Positions 34,804-43,265 of a DNA stretch of 64,000 nucleotides are shown in pieces. The notes beneath the pieces were generated by a model. It saw only the letters and a list, made by a program, of their open reading frames with translations, was not told where the DNA came from and made no database searches. The DNA comes from Streptomyces flavofungini. Its GTDB lineage: Bacteria; Actinomycetota; Actinomycetes; Streptomycetales; Streptomycetaceae. Within the stretch, counting starts at the first letter, position 1, and every line of letters begins with the position of its first letter. The translations under genes were made by a program, and so were the position numbers. The stretch covers positions 3,264,001 to 3,328,000 of the forward strand of contig NZ_CP128846.1 of assembly GCF_030388665.1 (NCBI RefSeq). Direction: 5' to 3'.

Positions 34804-37209
34804 TCAATCCTGCTTCGGCCGCGCGCCCGCCTTCGCTCCCGGCTTCAGGAAGCCCATGTCCTGGTAGACCGGGGTCTCGAAGCCGAAGGCGCCCGCGTTC
34901 GCGAGGTCGGTGCGGGCCGCCACCAGTTGGGGGCGCTGATAGAGGGGGACGGAGCCCGCCGCCGCCCAGATGCGGGCGTCGACCTTCTTGACCAGGGAGC
35001 GGTTCTCGGACTCGTCCAGCTCGCTCACCGCCTGGTCGAACAGCTGATCGATGTGGTCGGTGCCGACCCGGGTGTAGTTCTGCTCGACGTTCAGGGAGCC
35101 GTCCGCCGCGGGCACCGGCTTGGCGAAGATCGGGCGGGCGTCGGTCGCGGGGAACGCGGACGCGGGCCAGGAGTACAGCGCCAGGTCGTACTGGCCGGAC
35201 GCGATGTGGTCCTTGAAGTAGCTGTCGTCGGCGACCTTGGCGATCTCCGTGCGCACCCCGACGCGCTGCAGCATCCGCGAGATCCGCTCGGCGACCCCGC
35301 GCAGCGACTCCGAGCCCGGCCCGGAGGGGAGCACGAAGCGCAGCGTGAGCGCCTTGCCGTCCTTGGCCAGCGGTCCCGCCGCGGCACCCTTGGCGGCCTT
35401 GGGGGCGGCGGTGCCCTTGGGGGCGTACGCACCCGGGGCGCCGCCTTGGGCCTGCTTCTTCGCCTGCTGCTTGGCGTGGCCGCCGGGGTCCTTCTTCTGC
35501 TCCTTGTCGGCCTCGCGGCGCGCGGTGAGGGCGTCGGCCTGGCGCATCAGGACGGACTGCTGGTACGCGGCGGCGCGGGCGGGGCCGAGGAGGGCGGCGG
35601 TGCGGGGGTCGCCGGGCTTCTGGTCGTCCTCGCCGACGATGTAGGTGCCGTCGTCGGAGTCCGAGTCCGAGCCGGAGCCCCTGTCCGAGCCGGAGTCGGC
35701 GTTCGAGCCGGAGGCGGAGTCGCTCTCGGAGGCCTCCGATCCCGCGTCACCTCCGTCGCCGCCCTTCTTCTTGCTCTCGCCCTCCTCCTTGTCCCCCTTG
35801 TCCCCCTTCTCCCCCGTCTCCTTGCCCTTCTCCTTGAGCGGGCCGCCCGGGGTCCAGCCCGCGTCGGCGAGGAGGGCGGAGGCCTCCGCGGTGTCCTGGT
35901 CGCCGAGGGCGCCGCTGTTGTCGGCGTAGGCGTCCTGACCGGCGAGGGCGAGGTGGCTGCCGACGGGCTCGGCGGGCAGGCCGAGGGGCTTCAGAACCGT
36001 TTTTGCGAGTTCGTCGCGGTTCAGGGCGCGGGCGACGGCGCGGCGGACGCGGTCGTCGGCGAGGGGGCCCTCGGAGCCGTTGAGGGCGAGCTGGGTGTAG
36101 GCGGGTTCGAGGGACTTGCGGACCTCGTAGCCGCGCAGCCCCGACTGTTCCTCGGCGTACCGCTCGACGGCCTTGCGGTTCTTCTCGCGAGCCCGCTGCT
36201 CGATGTCCGCGGCCTCCTCGTCGGAGCCGTGGGCGCGGGCCCAGGAGCGCAGGGCGGCGGCCGGGGTGAGGGCGGCGCCGGGGCCGTGGGCGAGCGGGCC
36301 CCGGGCGCCCTTGTCGCGGGCGGCGAGGGCGATGCGGCCCGCCTCGTCGGCGTCGACCTCGGCGAGGTCGACCTTGCCCGCGGCGAGGGCGGCGGCGCGC
36401 TTGCCGCGGGGGACCTCGCGCAGGACCAGCTTGTCGAGCTTGGCGGGGCTGCCCCACCAGCGGGCGCTGCGCCGCAGGGTCAGCTCGCCGTCGGCGCGGT
36501 CGACGCCCTTCAGGGTGAAGGGGCCCGCGGTGACCTTGAGCTTGGTCCGGGCGCCGTCGTTGAAGGAGTCCGGGGTGCCCATGACGTCCTTCGGGTACAG
36601 CGGGGAGAACAGGGAGCGCCAGTCCGCGTAGGGCTTGGCGAAGGTGACGCGCACCTCCAGGTTGTTGGCGCCGCGTTCGATCTTGCCGATGCGGTCGTAG
36701 CCGGCGTTGCGGGCCGTCCAGTACGCGCTGTCCTTGCCGGAGAGGGCACGCCACTGGGCGGCGAAGTCGTCGGCGCCGATCTCGCGGCCGTCGCTCCACA
36801 CCGCCTGCTGGTTCAGCTTGTAGAGCACGACCTGCTGGGGCTCGCGCTCGACGACCTTCGCGGACTCCAGGAAGTCGGCGTCGACCTGGGGACGGCCGCG
36901 GGAGTCGAGGCGGAACATCGACGGGAGTACGGCGCCTGCGACGCGGGTGGTGGCCTCGTCGGCGTCGGACTGGAAGGAGTTGAAGGTCTCGGGGAGGGCG
37001 TCCACGGCCCACTTCAGCGAGCCGCCGTCGGCGATCCGGTCCCGGGCCGCGGGGGCGATGTCCTGCCCGGCCGTCGGGGCGCTCGACTCCTCGCCCGAGC
37101 CGCACCCCGTGAGGGCGGGCAGCGCGAGGACTCCGGCGGCGAGGAACACGGCGGATCGGGCCGTGGCCGCCGGGCGGACCGGTCGCGGCCTGGCGCGGTC
37201 GAGGGGCAT
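34804..37209 (-). CDS. Peptide-binding lipoprotein (family 5) with a long charged insert
   Basis: 801 residues, far longer than the usual 520-560. The lipobox LPALTGC places the lipid Cys near residue 36. The family 5 halves are seen before about residue 455 (GGSLKWAVDALPETFNSFQ, RRAVARALNRDELAKTVLK) and after about 640 (LTLRFVLPSGPGSESLRGVA). Between them lies roughly 180 residues of low-complexity Lys/Glu/Asp/Ser/Gly sequence, for example GEKGDKGDKEEGESKKKGG. No permease genes are adjacent, so it may serve one of the Opp systems nearby or act as a sensor. Confidence 0.85.
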   Translation of the reverse strand: MPLDRARPRPVRPAATARSAVFLAAGVLALPALTGCGSGEESSAPTAGQDIAPAARDRIADGGSLKWAVDALPETFNSFQSDADEATTRVAGAVLPSMFRLDSRGRPQVDADFLESAKVVEREPQQVVLYKLNQQAVWSDGREIGADDFAAQWRALSGKDSAYWTARNAGYDRIGKIERGANNLEVRVTFAKPYADWRSLFSPLYPKDVMGTPDSFNDGARTKLKVTAGPFTLKGVDRADGELTLRRSARWWGSPAKLDKLVLREVPRGKRAAALAAGKVDLAEVDADEAGRIALAARDKGARGPLAHGPGAALTPAAALRSWARAHGSDEEAADIEQRAREKNRKAVERYAEEQSGLRGYEVRKSLEPAYTQLALNGSEGPLADDRVRRAVARALNRDELAKTVLKPLGLPAEPVGSHLALAGQDAYADNSGALGDQDTAEASALLADAGWTPGGPLKEKGKETGEKGDKGDKEEGESKKKGGDGGDAGSEASESDSASGSNADSGSDRGSGSDSDSDDGTYIVGEDDQKPGDPRTAALLGPARAAAYQQSVLMRQADALTARREADKEQKKDPGGHAKQQAKKQAQGGAPGAYAPKGTAAPKAAKGAAAGPLAKDGKALTLRFVLPSGPGSESLRGVAERISRMLQRVGVRTEIAKVADDSYFKDHIASGQYDLALYSWPASAFPATDARPIFAKPVPAADGSLNVEQNYTRVGTDHIDQLFDQAVSELDESENRSLVKKVDARIWAAAGSVPLYQRPQLVAARTDLANAGAFGFETPVYQDMGFLKPGAKAGARPKQD

Positions 37210-37772
37210 GACGGGTACCTCCGGGGGTTGCCCGTGCGGGGTGCACGTTTGGCGGTATCACGGGGGAAATATGGAGTTGATCACACGTATGCCATCCACT
37301 GAACGGGACGGAGTTCCGGCGGGGGCGCCGACACGACGGGGTGCCCCACGCAAGCCACCCGTGCGGCGCAACGGGCCTGCGGCCGCGGCTGCCTCACCCC
37401 GGTCGGTCCGGCCCGACGGGTCTTTGGCCGTGAGCCGGCGTGGCCCCGATCGCGCCGCGCGCCCGCCCTCAGACGCCGGGCGGGCTTTCTCCCACCCGCC
37501 CGCCGAACTCGACCGGACCACCACGGGACGCGCTGCGGGCCATTTTGAGCCCGTCCGGCGATCGAGTACGAGCGCGGAGCGCGATCGGGGGCGCCCCGGC
37601 GCACAGCCGGAGAACCCCAGCCCCCGGGCGCCCCCGTCCGACCAGGCGCCCCGCCAGAGGCCTCACTCGGAGGGGGCGAATCCACGCACATGGGTTCCCA
37701 ACACGGGATGTGAGGAGCGACACTCTCAGGCGCATGAGCGTTGCCACCGCACCTGTGAAGTGAGGGCAAGTC
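37210..37772. repeat. Intergenic region with Streptomyces-type inverted repeat element, copy 2
   Basis: Within this 560-base gap, 37442-37484 and about 37547-37596 form imperfect inverted arms (GCCCGATCGCG..., GCCGGGCGGGCT against GAGCCCGTCCGGCG, GCGCGATCGGGGGCGCC). CTTTCTCCCACCCGCC next to the left arm matches the reverse complement of the loop edge of the element at 18564-18720. No gene was found in the rest. Confidence 0.6.
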
Positions 37773-38093
37773 ATGGCTCTGCACGATGATCTGACGGCCA
37801 TTCAGCGCTGCGTGGACGACCTGGTCCGCACCGTGGGCAAGATCGAGCAGCGCACCGACACGGAACTCGCGGGCGTCGACTTCCGCCGCGTCCGCATGGA
37901 CACCGAGCACCTGCGCGAGAGCGTCGCCCTGCTGCGCGCCGCCGCCACCTCCGCCGCGCCGCCACCCTCCCCGCCCGCACCCCCGAAGACCCGCCCCGAG
38001 CTGGTCACCATCCCGGACACGCCGTACGACCGATCCCTGTGGACGGACTCGGACGACGAGGGGCTGGGCGCCCGCGACCGCCGAGCGCCCTAG
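37773..38093 (+). CDS. Small coiled-coil hypothetical protein
   Basis: 106 residues from an ATG with GAGGG upstream. Residues 1-58 are helical with heptad spacing (LTAIQRCVDDLVRTVGKIEQ, MDTEHLRESVALLRAA), then a Pro/Ala linker and an acidic tail ending DTPYDRSLWTDSDDEGLG. There is no signal or membrane segment. It lies just upstream of the sdh operon with 45 bases between and may be co-transcribed with it. Function is unknown. Confidence 0.7.
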   Translation: MALHDDLTAIQRCVDDLVRTVGKIEQRTDTELAGVDFRRVRMDTEHLRESVALLRAAATSAAPPPSPPAPPKTRPELVTIPDTPYDRSLWTDSDDEGLGARDRRAP

Positions 38094-38138
38094 CGGCCCC
38101 CGCGACAATCCGCCCGTCGACGAAGGAGTGGAGCCTCG

Positions 38139-38972
38139 TTGGCCACTGGCACGGAACCCCATCTGAAGAAGGGCACGGGCCCCGGCGGCGTACGGCACGG
38201 CACGCGCGCCGCCATCACCGCTGCCCATTTGCGGACGGACCGCTGGTGGCTGCAGCCCGCCGCGACCGCCGCCGGACTGTTCGCCTTCGTCGTGTACTCG
38301 ACGTGGCGGGCGTTCGCGAACGCCGACTACTACGAGGCGCCCTACGTCTCGCCGTTCTACTCCCCGTGCATCGCGGAGAATTGCGAGCCCATGAAGAACG
38401 GGCCCAACTGGGAGATCTTCGGCAGCTGGTGGGGCCTCTCCCCCGCGCTGCTCATTCTCGTCTTCCCACTGGGTTTCCGCCTCACCTGCTACTACTACCG
38501 CAAGGCGTACTACCGCGGCTTCTGGGCGTCACCGCCCGCCTGCGCGGTGGCGGAACCGCACGCGAAGTACACGGGCGAGACGCGTTTCCCGCTGATCCTG
38601 CAGAACATCCACCGGTACTTCTTCTACGCGGCGGTTCCGGTCGCGGGCATCCTCACGTACGACACCGTCCTCACCTTCCGCAACGAGGACTACGAGTGGG
38701 GGCACATGGGGCTCGGCACCCTCGTGTTCCTGGTGAACATCACGCTCATCTGGGCGTACACGCTCTCCTGCCACTCCTGCCGGCACATCGTCGGCGGCAA
38801 GCTCAAGCACTTCTCCAAGCATCCGGTGCGCTATCGGATGTGGCGCTGGGTCGGCTGGCTGAACGGCCGTCACATGCTGCTCGCCTGGGCGTCGTTGATC
38901 AGCGTCGCGCTCGCCGATTTCTACGTGTATCTGATCGCTTCGGGTGCTTTCGATGATCCGACCCTCTTCTAG
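38139..38972 (+). CDS. sdhC: Succinate dehydrogenase membrane anchor/cytochrome b subunit
   Basis: 277 residues from a TTG start with GAAGGAG upstream. About five membrane helices include AATAAGLFAFVVYSTW, LSPALLILVFPLGFRLTCYY, FYAAVPVAGILTY and LVFLVNITLIWAYTLSCHSC. His residues in HRYFF, HSCRHIV and RHMLLAW are candidate haem ligands. It corresponds to the single large anchor of the actinobacterial Sdh1-type enzyme (Rv0249c relative) rather than separate SdhC/SdhD. It lies upstream of sdhA and sdhB. Confidence 0.85.
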   Translation: MATGTEPHLKKGTGPGGVRHGTRAAITAAHLRTDRWWLQPAATAAGLFAFVVYSTWRAFANADYYEAPYVSPFYSPCIAENCEPMKNGPNWEIFGSWWGLSPALLILVFPLGFRLTCYYYRKAYYRGFWASPPACAVAEPHAKYTGETRFPLILQNIHRYFFYAAVPVAGILTYDTVLTFRNEDYEWGHMGLGTLVFLVNITLIWAYTLSCHSCRHIVGGKLKHFSKHPVRYRMWRWVGWLNGRHMLLAWASLISVALADFYVYLIASGAFDDPTLF

Positions 38973-38992
38973 CAGAGCAAAGGGTGCTTCTG

Positions 38993-40936
38993 ATGTCTCA
39001 GGTGGAGCGGCAGCAGTGGGACGTCGTGGTCGTGGGCGCCGGTGGCGCCGGGCTGCGGGCTGCCATCGAGGCGCGTGAGCAGGGCGCCCGCACGGCCGTG
39101 ATCTGCAAGTCGCTGTTCGGCAAGGCCCATACGGTGATGGCCGAGGGCGGCATCGCGGCGTCCATGGGCAATGTGAACTCCGGCGACAACTGGCAGGTGC
39201 ACTTCCGCGACACCCTGCGCGGCGGCAAGTTCCTCAACCAGTGGCGGATGGCGGAGCTGCACGCCCGCGAGGCCCCCGACCGGGTGTGGGAACTGGAGAC
39301 GTGGGGCGCGCTCTTCGACCGGACGAAGGACGGCCGGATCTCGCAGCGGAACTTCGGCGGCCACGAGTATCCGCGCCTCGCGCACGTCGGCGACCGGACC
39401 GGACTCGAACTCATCCGCACGCTCCAGCAGAAGATCGTCGCCCTGCAACAGGAGGACGAGCGCGAATTCGGCGACTACGAGGCCCGGTTGAAGGTCTTCC
39501 AGGAGTGCACGGTCACCCGCGTCCTGAAAGAACACGGCCTGAAGGAAGGCGAGCGGGTCTCGGGCGCCTTCTGCTACGAACGCGAGAGCGGGCGCTTCTT
39601 CGTCATCGAGGCACCGAGCGTGGTGCTCGCCACCGGCGGCATCGGCAAGTCCTTCAAGGTGACGTCGAATTCGTGGGAGTACACCGGTGACGGGCACGCC
39701 CTCGCGCTCCTTGCCGGGGCTCCGCTCCTGAACATGGAATTCGTGCAGTTCCATCCGACCGGAATGGTCTGGCCGCCGTCGGTGAAGGGCATCCTCGTCA
39801 CCGAGTCCGTGCGCGGCGACGGCGGCGTCCTGCGCAATTCCGAGGGCAAACGCTTCATGTTCGACTACATCCCGGACGTCTTCAAGGAGAAGTACGCGCA
39901 GTCGGAGGCCGAGGGCGACCGCTGGTACGACGACCCGGACAACAACCGCCGACCGCCCGAGCTGCTCCCCCGCGACGAGGTGGCCCGCGCCATCAACTCC
40001 GAGGTGAAGGCGGGCCGCGGCTCCCCGCACGGCGGGGTGTTCCTGGACGTGTCCACGCGCATGCCCGCCGAGGTCATCCGGCGCCGACTGCCGTCCATGT
40101 ACCACCAGTTCAAGGAGCTGGCCGACGTCGACATCACAGCCGAGGCGATGGAGGTCGGGCCGACCTGTCACTACGTGATGGGCGGCATCGCCGTCGAGTC
40201 GGACACGGCGGCGGCGCGCGGCGTGCCGGGCCTGTTCGCGGCCGGTGAGGTCGCGGGCGGCATGCACGGCTCGAACCGGCTCGGCGGCAACTCGCTCTCG
40301 GACCTCCTGGTGTTCGGGCGCCGGGCCGGTCTCTACGCGGCGCGGTACGCGGACGGCCTGGCCACCGCCCCGGTCGTGGACGACGCGCAGGTGGACGCGG
40401 CGGCCGCCGAGGCGCTGCGCCCGTTCAGCGCGGAGGGCCCCGACGCGGGCACGGTGCCCGAGAACCCGTACACCCTGCACCAGGAACTCCAGCAGACGAT
40501 GAACGACCTGGTCGGCATCATCCGGCGCGAGGGCGAGATGGCCGCGGCCCTGGAGAAGCTGGCGGAACTGCGACGGCGCGCCCGCAGGGCCGGGGTCGAG
40601 GGGCACCGCCAGTTCAACCCGGGCTGGCACCTGGCGCTCGACCTGCGCAACATGCTCCTGGTGAGCGAGTGCGTGGCGCGGGCGGCCCTGGAGCGCACGG
40701 AGAGCCGCGGCGGGCACACCCGCGAGGACCATCCCGGCATGAACCGCGAGTGGCGCCGCGTGAACCTGCTGTGCTCCCTCGCCGACCCGACGGGCGCCCT
40801 CGCGGTGAGCGACCCGGAGCGCGGCCAGATCGACCTCACCCGGGTCACGACCGACCCCATCCGCCCCGACCTGCTCGCCCTCTTCGACAAGGAGGAGCTG
40901 GTCAAGTACCTCGCCGAAGAGGAGCTCTACGAGTGA
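38993..40936 (+). CDS. sdhA: Succinate dehydrogenase/fumarate reductase flavoprotein
   Basis: 647 residues from the ATG at 38993, with AAAGGG eight bases upstream. The FAD dinucleotide-binding motif is VVVGAGGAGLRAAIEA, and the His that binds FAD covalently lies in KAHTVMAEGGIAAS. Active-site regions include EFVQFHPTGMV, GDGGVLRNSEG and MHGSNRLGGNSLSDLLVFG. It oxidises succinate to fumarate on the cytoplasmic face of the membrane. The stop overlaps the sdhB start by four bases. Confidence 0.95.
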   Translation: MSQVERQQWDVVVVGAGGAGLRAAIEAREQGARTAVICKSLFGKAHTVMAEGGIAASMGNVNSGDNWQVHFRDTLRGGKFLNQWRMAELHAREAPDRVWELETWGALFDRTKDGRISQRNFGGHEYPRLAHVGDRTGLELIRTLQQKIVALQQEDEREFGDYEARLKVFQECTVTRVLKEHGLKEGERVSGAFCYERESGRFFVIEAPSVVLATGGIGKSFKVTSNSWEYTGDGHALALLAGAPLLNMEFVQFHPTGMVWPPSVKGILVTESVRGDGGVLRNSEGKRFMFDYIPDVFKEKYAQSEAEGDRWYDDPDNNRRPPELLPRDEVARAINSEVKAGRGSPHGGVFLDVSTRMPAEVIRRRLPSMYHQFKELADVDITAEAMEVGPTCHYVMGGIAVESDTAAARGVPGLFAAGEVAGGMHGSNRLGGNSLSDLLVFGRRAGLYAARYADGLATAPVVDDAQVDAAAAEALRPFSAEGPDAGTVPENPYTLHQELQQTMNDLVGIIRREGEMAAALEKLAELRRRARRAGVEGHRQFNPGWHLALDLRNMLLVSECVARAALERTESRGGHTREDHPGMNREWRRVNLLCSLADPTGALAVSDPERGQIDLTRVTTDPIRPDLLALFDKEELVKYLAEEELYE

Positions 40937-41781
40937 GTACGAGGACGACTTCCGGCACGGGTTCCAGCGCGGCCGGGAACGAGAGCGGGGCGGCCGGCGG
41001 CGAGGGTTCGGGGGCGTACGACGCGCGCTTCCGGGTCTGGCGCGGCGATGTCGACGGCGGTGACCTGAAGGACTTCACCGTCCAGGTCAACGACGGCGAG
41101 GTGGTCCTCGACATCATCCACCGGCTCCAGGCCACCCAGGCCCCCGACCTCGCCGTGCGGTGGAACTGCAAGGCGGGCAAGTGCGGTTCGTGCTCGGCGG
41201 AGATCAACGGGCGGCCGCGGCTGATGTGCATGACCCGCATGTCGGTGTTCGCCCGCGACGAGGTCATCACGGTGACGCCGCTGCGCGCCTTCCCGGTGGT
41301 GCGGGACCTGGTGACGGACGTGGGCTTCAACTACACCAAGGCCAGGGAGGTCCCCGCGTTCGTACCGCCGAAGGAGCTCGGCCCCGGCGAGTACCGCATG
41401 ATGCAGGAGGACGTGGACCGCTCCCAGGAGTTCCGCAAGTGCATCGAGTGCTTCCTGTGCCAGGACACCTGCCATGTGGTGCGTGACCACGAGGAGAACA
41501 AGACGGCCTTCGCCGGGCCCCGCTTTTTGATGCGCGTCGCCGAGCTCGACATGCATCCCCTGGACGCCGCCGCCGACACCGGCCTGGACCGCAAGGCGAC
41601 CGCCCAGGAGGAGCACGGCCTCGGCTACTGCAACATCACCAAGTGCTGTACGGAGGTGTGTCCCGAGGGCATCCACATCACCGACAACGCCCTGATCCCG
41701 CTGAAGGAGCGGGCCGTGGACCGCAAGTACGACCCGCTGGTCTGGCTGGGCAACAAGATCCGGCGGCGGCCGACGGCGTAG
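40933..41781 (+). CDS. sdhB: Succinate dehydrogenase iron-sulfur protein
   Basis: 282 residues from a GTG at 40933 (GTGA overlap). After a 28-residue Ser/Gly extension, the 2Fe-2S domain has CKAGKCGSCSAEINGRPRLMC. The C-terminal domain has CIECFLCQDTCH and CNITKCCTEVCPEGI for the 4Fe-4S and 3Fe-4S clusters. It passes electrons from SdhA to the membrane anchor. A terminator hairpin follows at 41793. Confidence 0.95.
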   Translation: MSTRTTSGTGSSAAGNESGAAGGEGSGAYDARFRVWRGDVDGGDLKDFTVQVNDGEVVLDIIHRLQATQAPDLAVRWNCKAGKCGSCSAEINGRPRLMCMTRMSVFARDEVITVTPLRAFPVVRDLVTDVGFNYTKAREVPAFVPPKELGPGEYRMMQEDVDRSQEFRKCIECFLCQDTCHVVRDHEENKTAFAGPRFLMRVAELDMHPLDAAADTGLDRKATAQEEHGLGYCNITKCCTEVCPEGIHITDNALIPLKERAVDRKYDPLVWLGNKIRRRPTA

Positions 41782-41792
41782 CGGGCAAAGCG

Positions 41793-41839
41793 GCCGGAGC
41801 ATCCTGGCTGGGGGTAATCCCCCACCCAGGATTCTCCGG
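41793..41839 (+). terminator. Terminator of the sdh operon
   Basis: An imperfect stem of about 20 bp: CCGGAG, ATCCTGG and TGGGGG pair with CCCCCA, CCAGGAT and CTCCGG around a TAAT loop, with a single mismatch between each block. Confidence 0.75.
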
Positions 41840-41884
41840 ATTGCCTCCATGGTCGCGGGCGTCGCGCCAGGTCAGCATGGAGAC

Positions 41885-43168
41885 ATGAACCTTCGCGATC
41901 TTCGCTCCCCCCGTTCCCGCGCCTCCGGCCGTTCCCGCGGGGGCGCGCTCGCCCTGGGGCTCGCCGTGGCCACCGTGCTCGCCGCCGGGGCCGCCGCGCC
42001 GGTCTCCGCGCAGGACACGGGCGGCGCCCCGGAGGCGCACGGCGTGCGGGCCGCGCTGCCCGCGCCCACCGGTCCGCACGCCGTCGGTACGTTCTCGACC
42101 CGCCTGGTCGACCGCTCCCGGCACGACCCGTGGGTCACCTCGCAGCCGTACCGGGAGCTGATGGTGGGCGTCTGGTACCCGGCGCGGGCCACCGGCGGGC
42201 ACCCCGTCGCCCCGTACATGGCGAAGGGCGCCGCCGCACGCTGGAACGCCGCCGCGCCGCACGGGATCCCGAAGGACGCCGTCGACTGGGCGGGCCTGCG
42301 CACGCACGCCCGCCAGGGCGCGCCCCTGAAGCGCCCGGCCGGGAACGGAGGGCGGCTGCCCGTGCTCGTGTACAGCGCCGGTGCCAACGACCCCCGCACC
42401 TGGGGTACGGCGCTCGTCGAGGACCTGGCGAGCCGCGGCTACGTCGTCGTCACCGTCGACCACACCTACGAGTCCCCGGGCGTGGAGTTCCCCGACGGCT
42501 CCGTGAAGACCGACAAGCCCCTGCGGGACGCGCTCGCGCAGACCTCGCCGGAGAAGCTGCCGCAGCTCATGAAGAAGGTGCTCGACACCCGCGTCGCCGA
42601 CGACAAGTTCGTCCTCGACCGGCTCGGCGCGCTGCCGCACGGCCTGGGCAGGGCGGTCGACCGGAACCGCGTCGGCGTGTTCGGGCACTCCGCCGGCGGG
42701 ATGGCCGCCGCCGAGACCATGTACGAGGACAAGCGCGTGCGGGCGGGCGTCAACCTGGACGGCACCCTGGAGCACAACGCGCAGCCCCAGGGCACGAACC
42801 TCACGCCCGTCGCCCGGCACGGCCTGGACCACCGGCCGTTCCTGCTGATGGGGCGGGACGGCAGCGACCACACCACCGAGTCGTCGTGGGGCTCCTTCTG
42901 GAAGCACGGCAAGGGCTGGAAGCGGGACCTGAACCTGCGCGGCTCCAAGCACCAGACGTACACCGACCTCGCGGCGCTCCTGCCGCAGGCCGGGGTGGGG
43001 CGCGACGTGGTCGAGAAGAACATCGGCACCGTCGACCCGGCGCGCGCCACGGCCGCCCAGCGCGCGTACGTGGCCTCGTTCTTCGACCGCTGGCTCGGCG
43101 GGCGCGACGACCACCTCCTCGACGGTCCTTCGGCGCGCTACCCGCAGGTCCGGTTCGTGGAGGAGTAG
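41885..43168 (+). CDS. Secreted alpha/beta hydrolase, platelet-activating-factor-acetylhydrolase-like
   Basis: 427 residues from an ATG with GGAG at 41877-41880. The signal peptide has a Ser/Arg-rich start with Arg-Gly-Gly, a hydrophobic stretch ALALGLAVATVLAAGAAA and a VSAQD cleavage site near residue 43. The nucleophile elbow is GVFGHSAGGMAA, the oxyanion region YSAGANDPRTWG, and candidate acid and base are in NLDGTLEH and SKHQTYTDLAAL. The plan resembles PAF-acetylhydrolase and related lipases. It would act outside the cell on lipid or polyester-like esters; the true substrate is unknown. Confidence 0.8.
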   Translation: MNLRDLRSPRSRASGRSRGGALALGLAVATVLAAGAAAPVSAQDTGGAPEAHGVRAALPAPTGPHAVGTFSTRLVDRSRHDPWVTSQPYRELMVGVWYPARATGGHPVAPYMAKGAAARWNAAAPHGIPKDAVDWAGLRTHARQGAPLKRPAGNGGRLPVLVYSAGANDPRTWGTALVEDLASRGYVVVTVDHTYESPGVEFPDGSVKTDKPLRDALAQTSPEKLPQLMKKVLDTRVADDKFVLDRLGALPHGLGRAVDRNRVGVFGHSAGGMAAAETMYEDKRVRAGVNLDGTLEHNAQPQGTNLTPVARHGLDHRPFLLMGRDGSDHTTESSWGSFWKHGKGWKRDLNLRGSKHQTYTDLAALLPQAGVGRDVVEKNIGTVDPARATAAQRAYVASFFDRWLGGRDDHLLDGPSARYPQVRFVEE

Positions 43169-43192
43169 GCAGGCCGCGAGGCCGGGGCGCGC

Positions 43193-43227
43193 GGGGCGGG
43201 GCGGCGACGGGGGTGCCGCCCCGCCCC
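43193..43227 (+). terminator. Terminator of the hydrolase gene
   Basis: A perfect 13-bp stem (GGGGCGGGGCGGC and complement) with a 9-base loop, 25 bases after the stop. Confidence 0.7.
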
Positions 43228-43265
43228 GGTCGCGTGACCCCATAGGGGGCCATACGCTGCCACAT

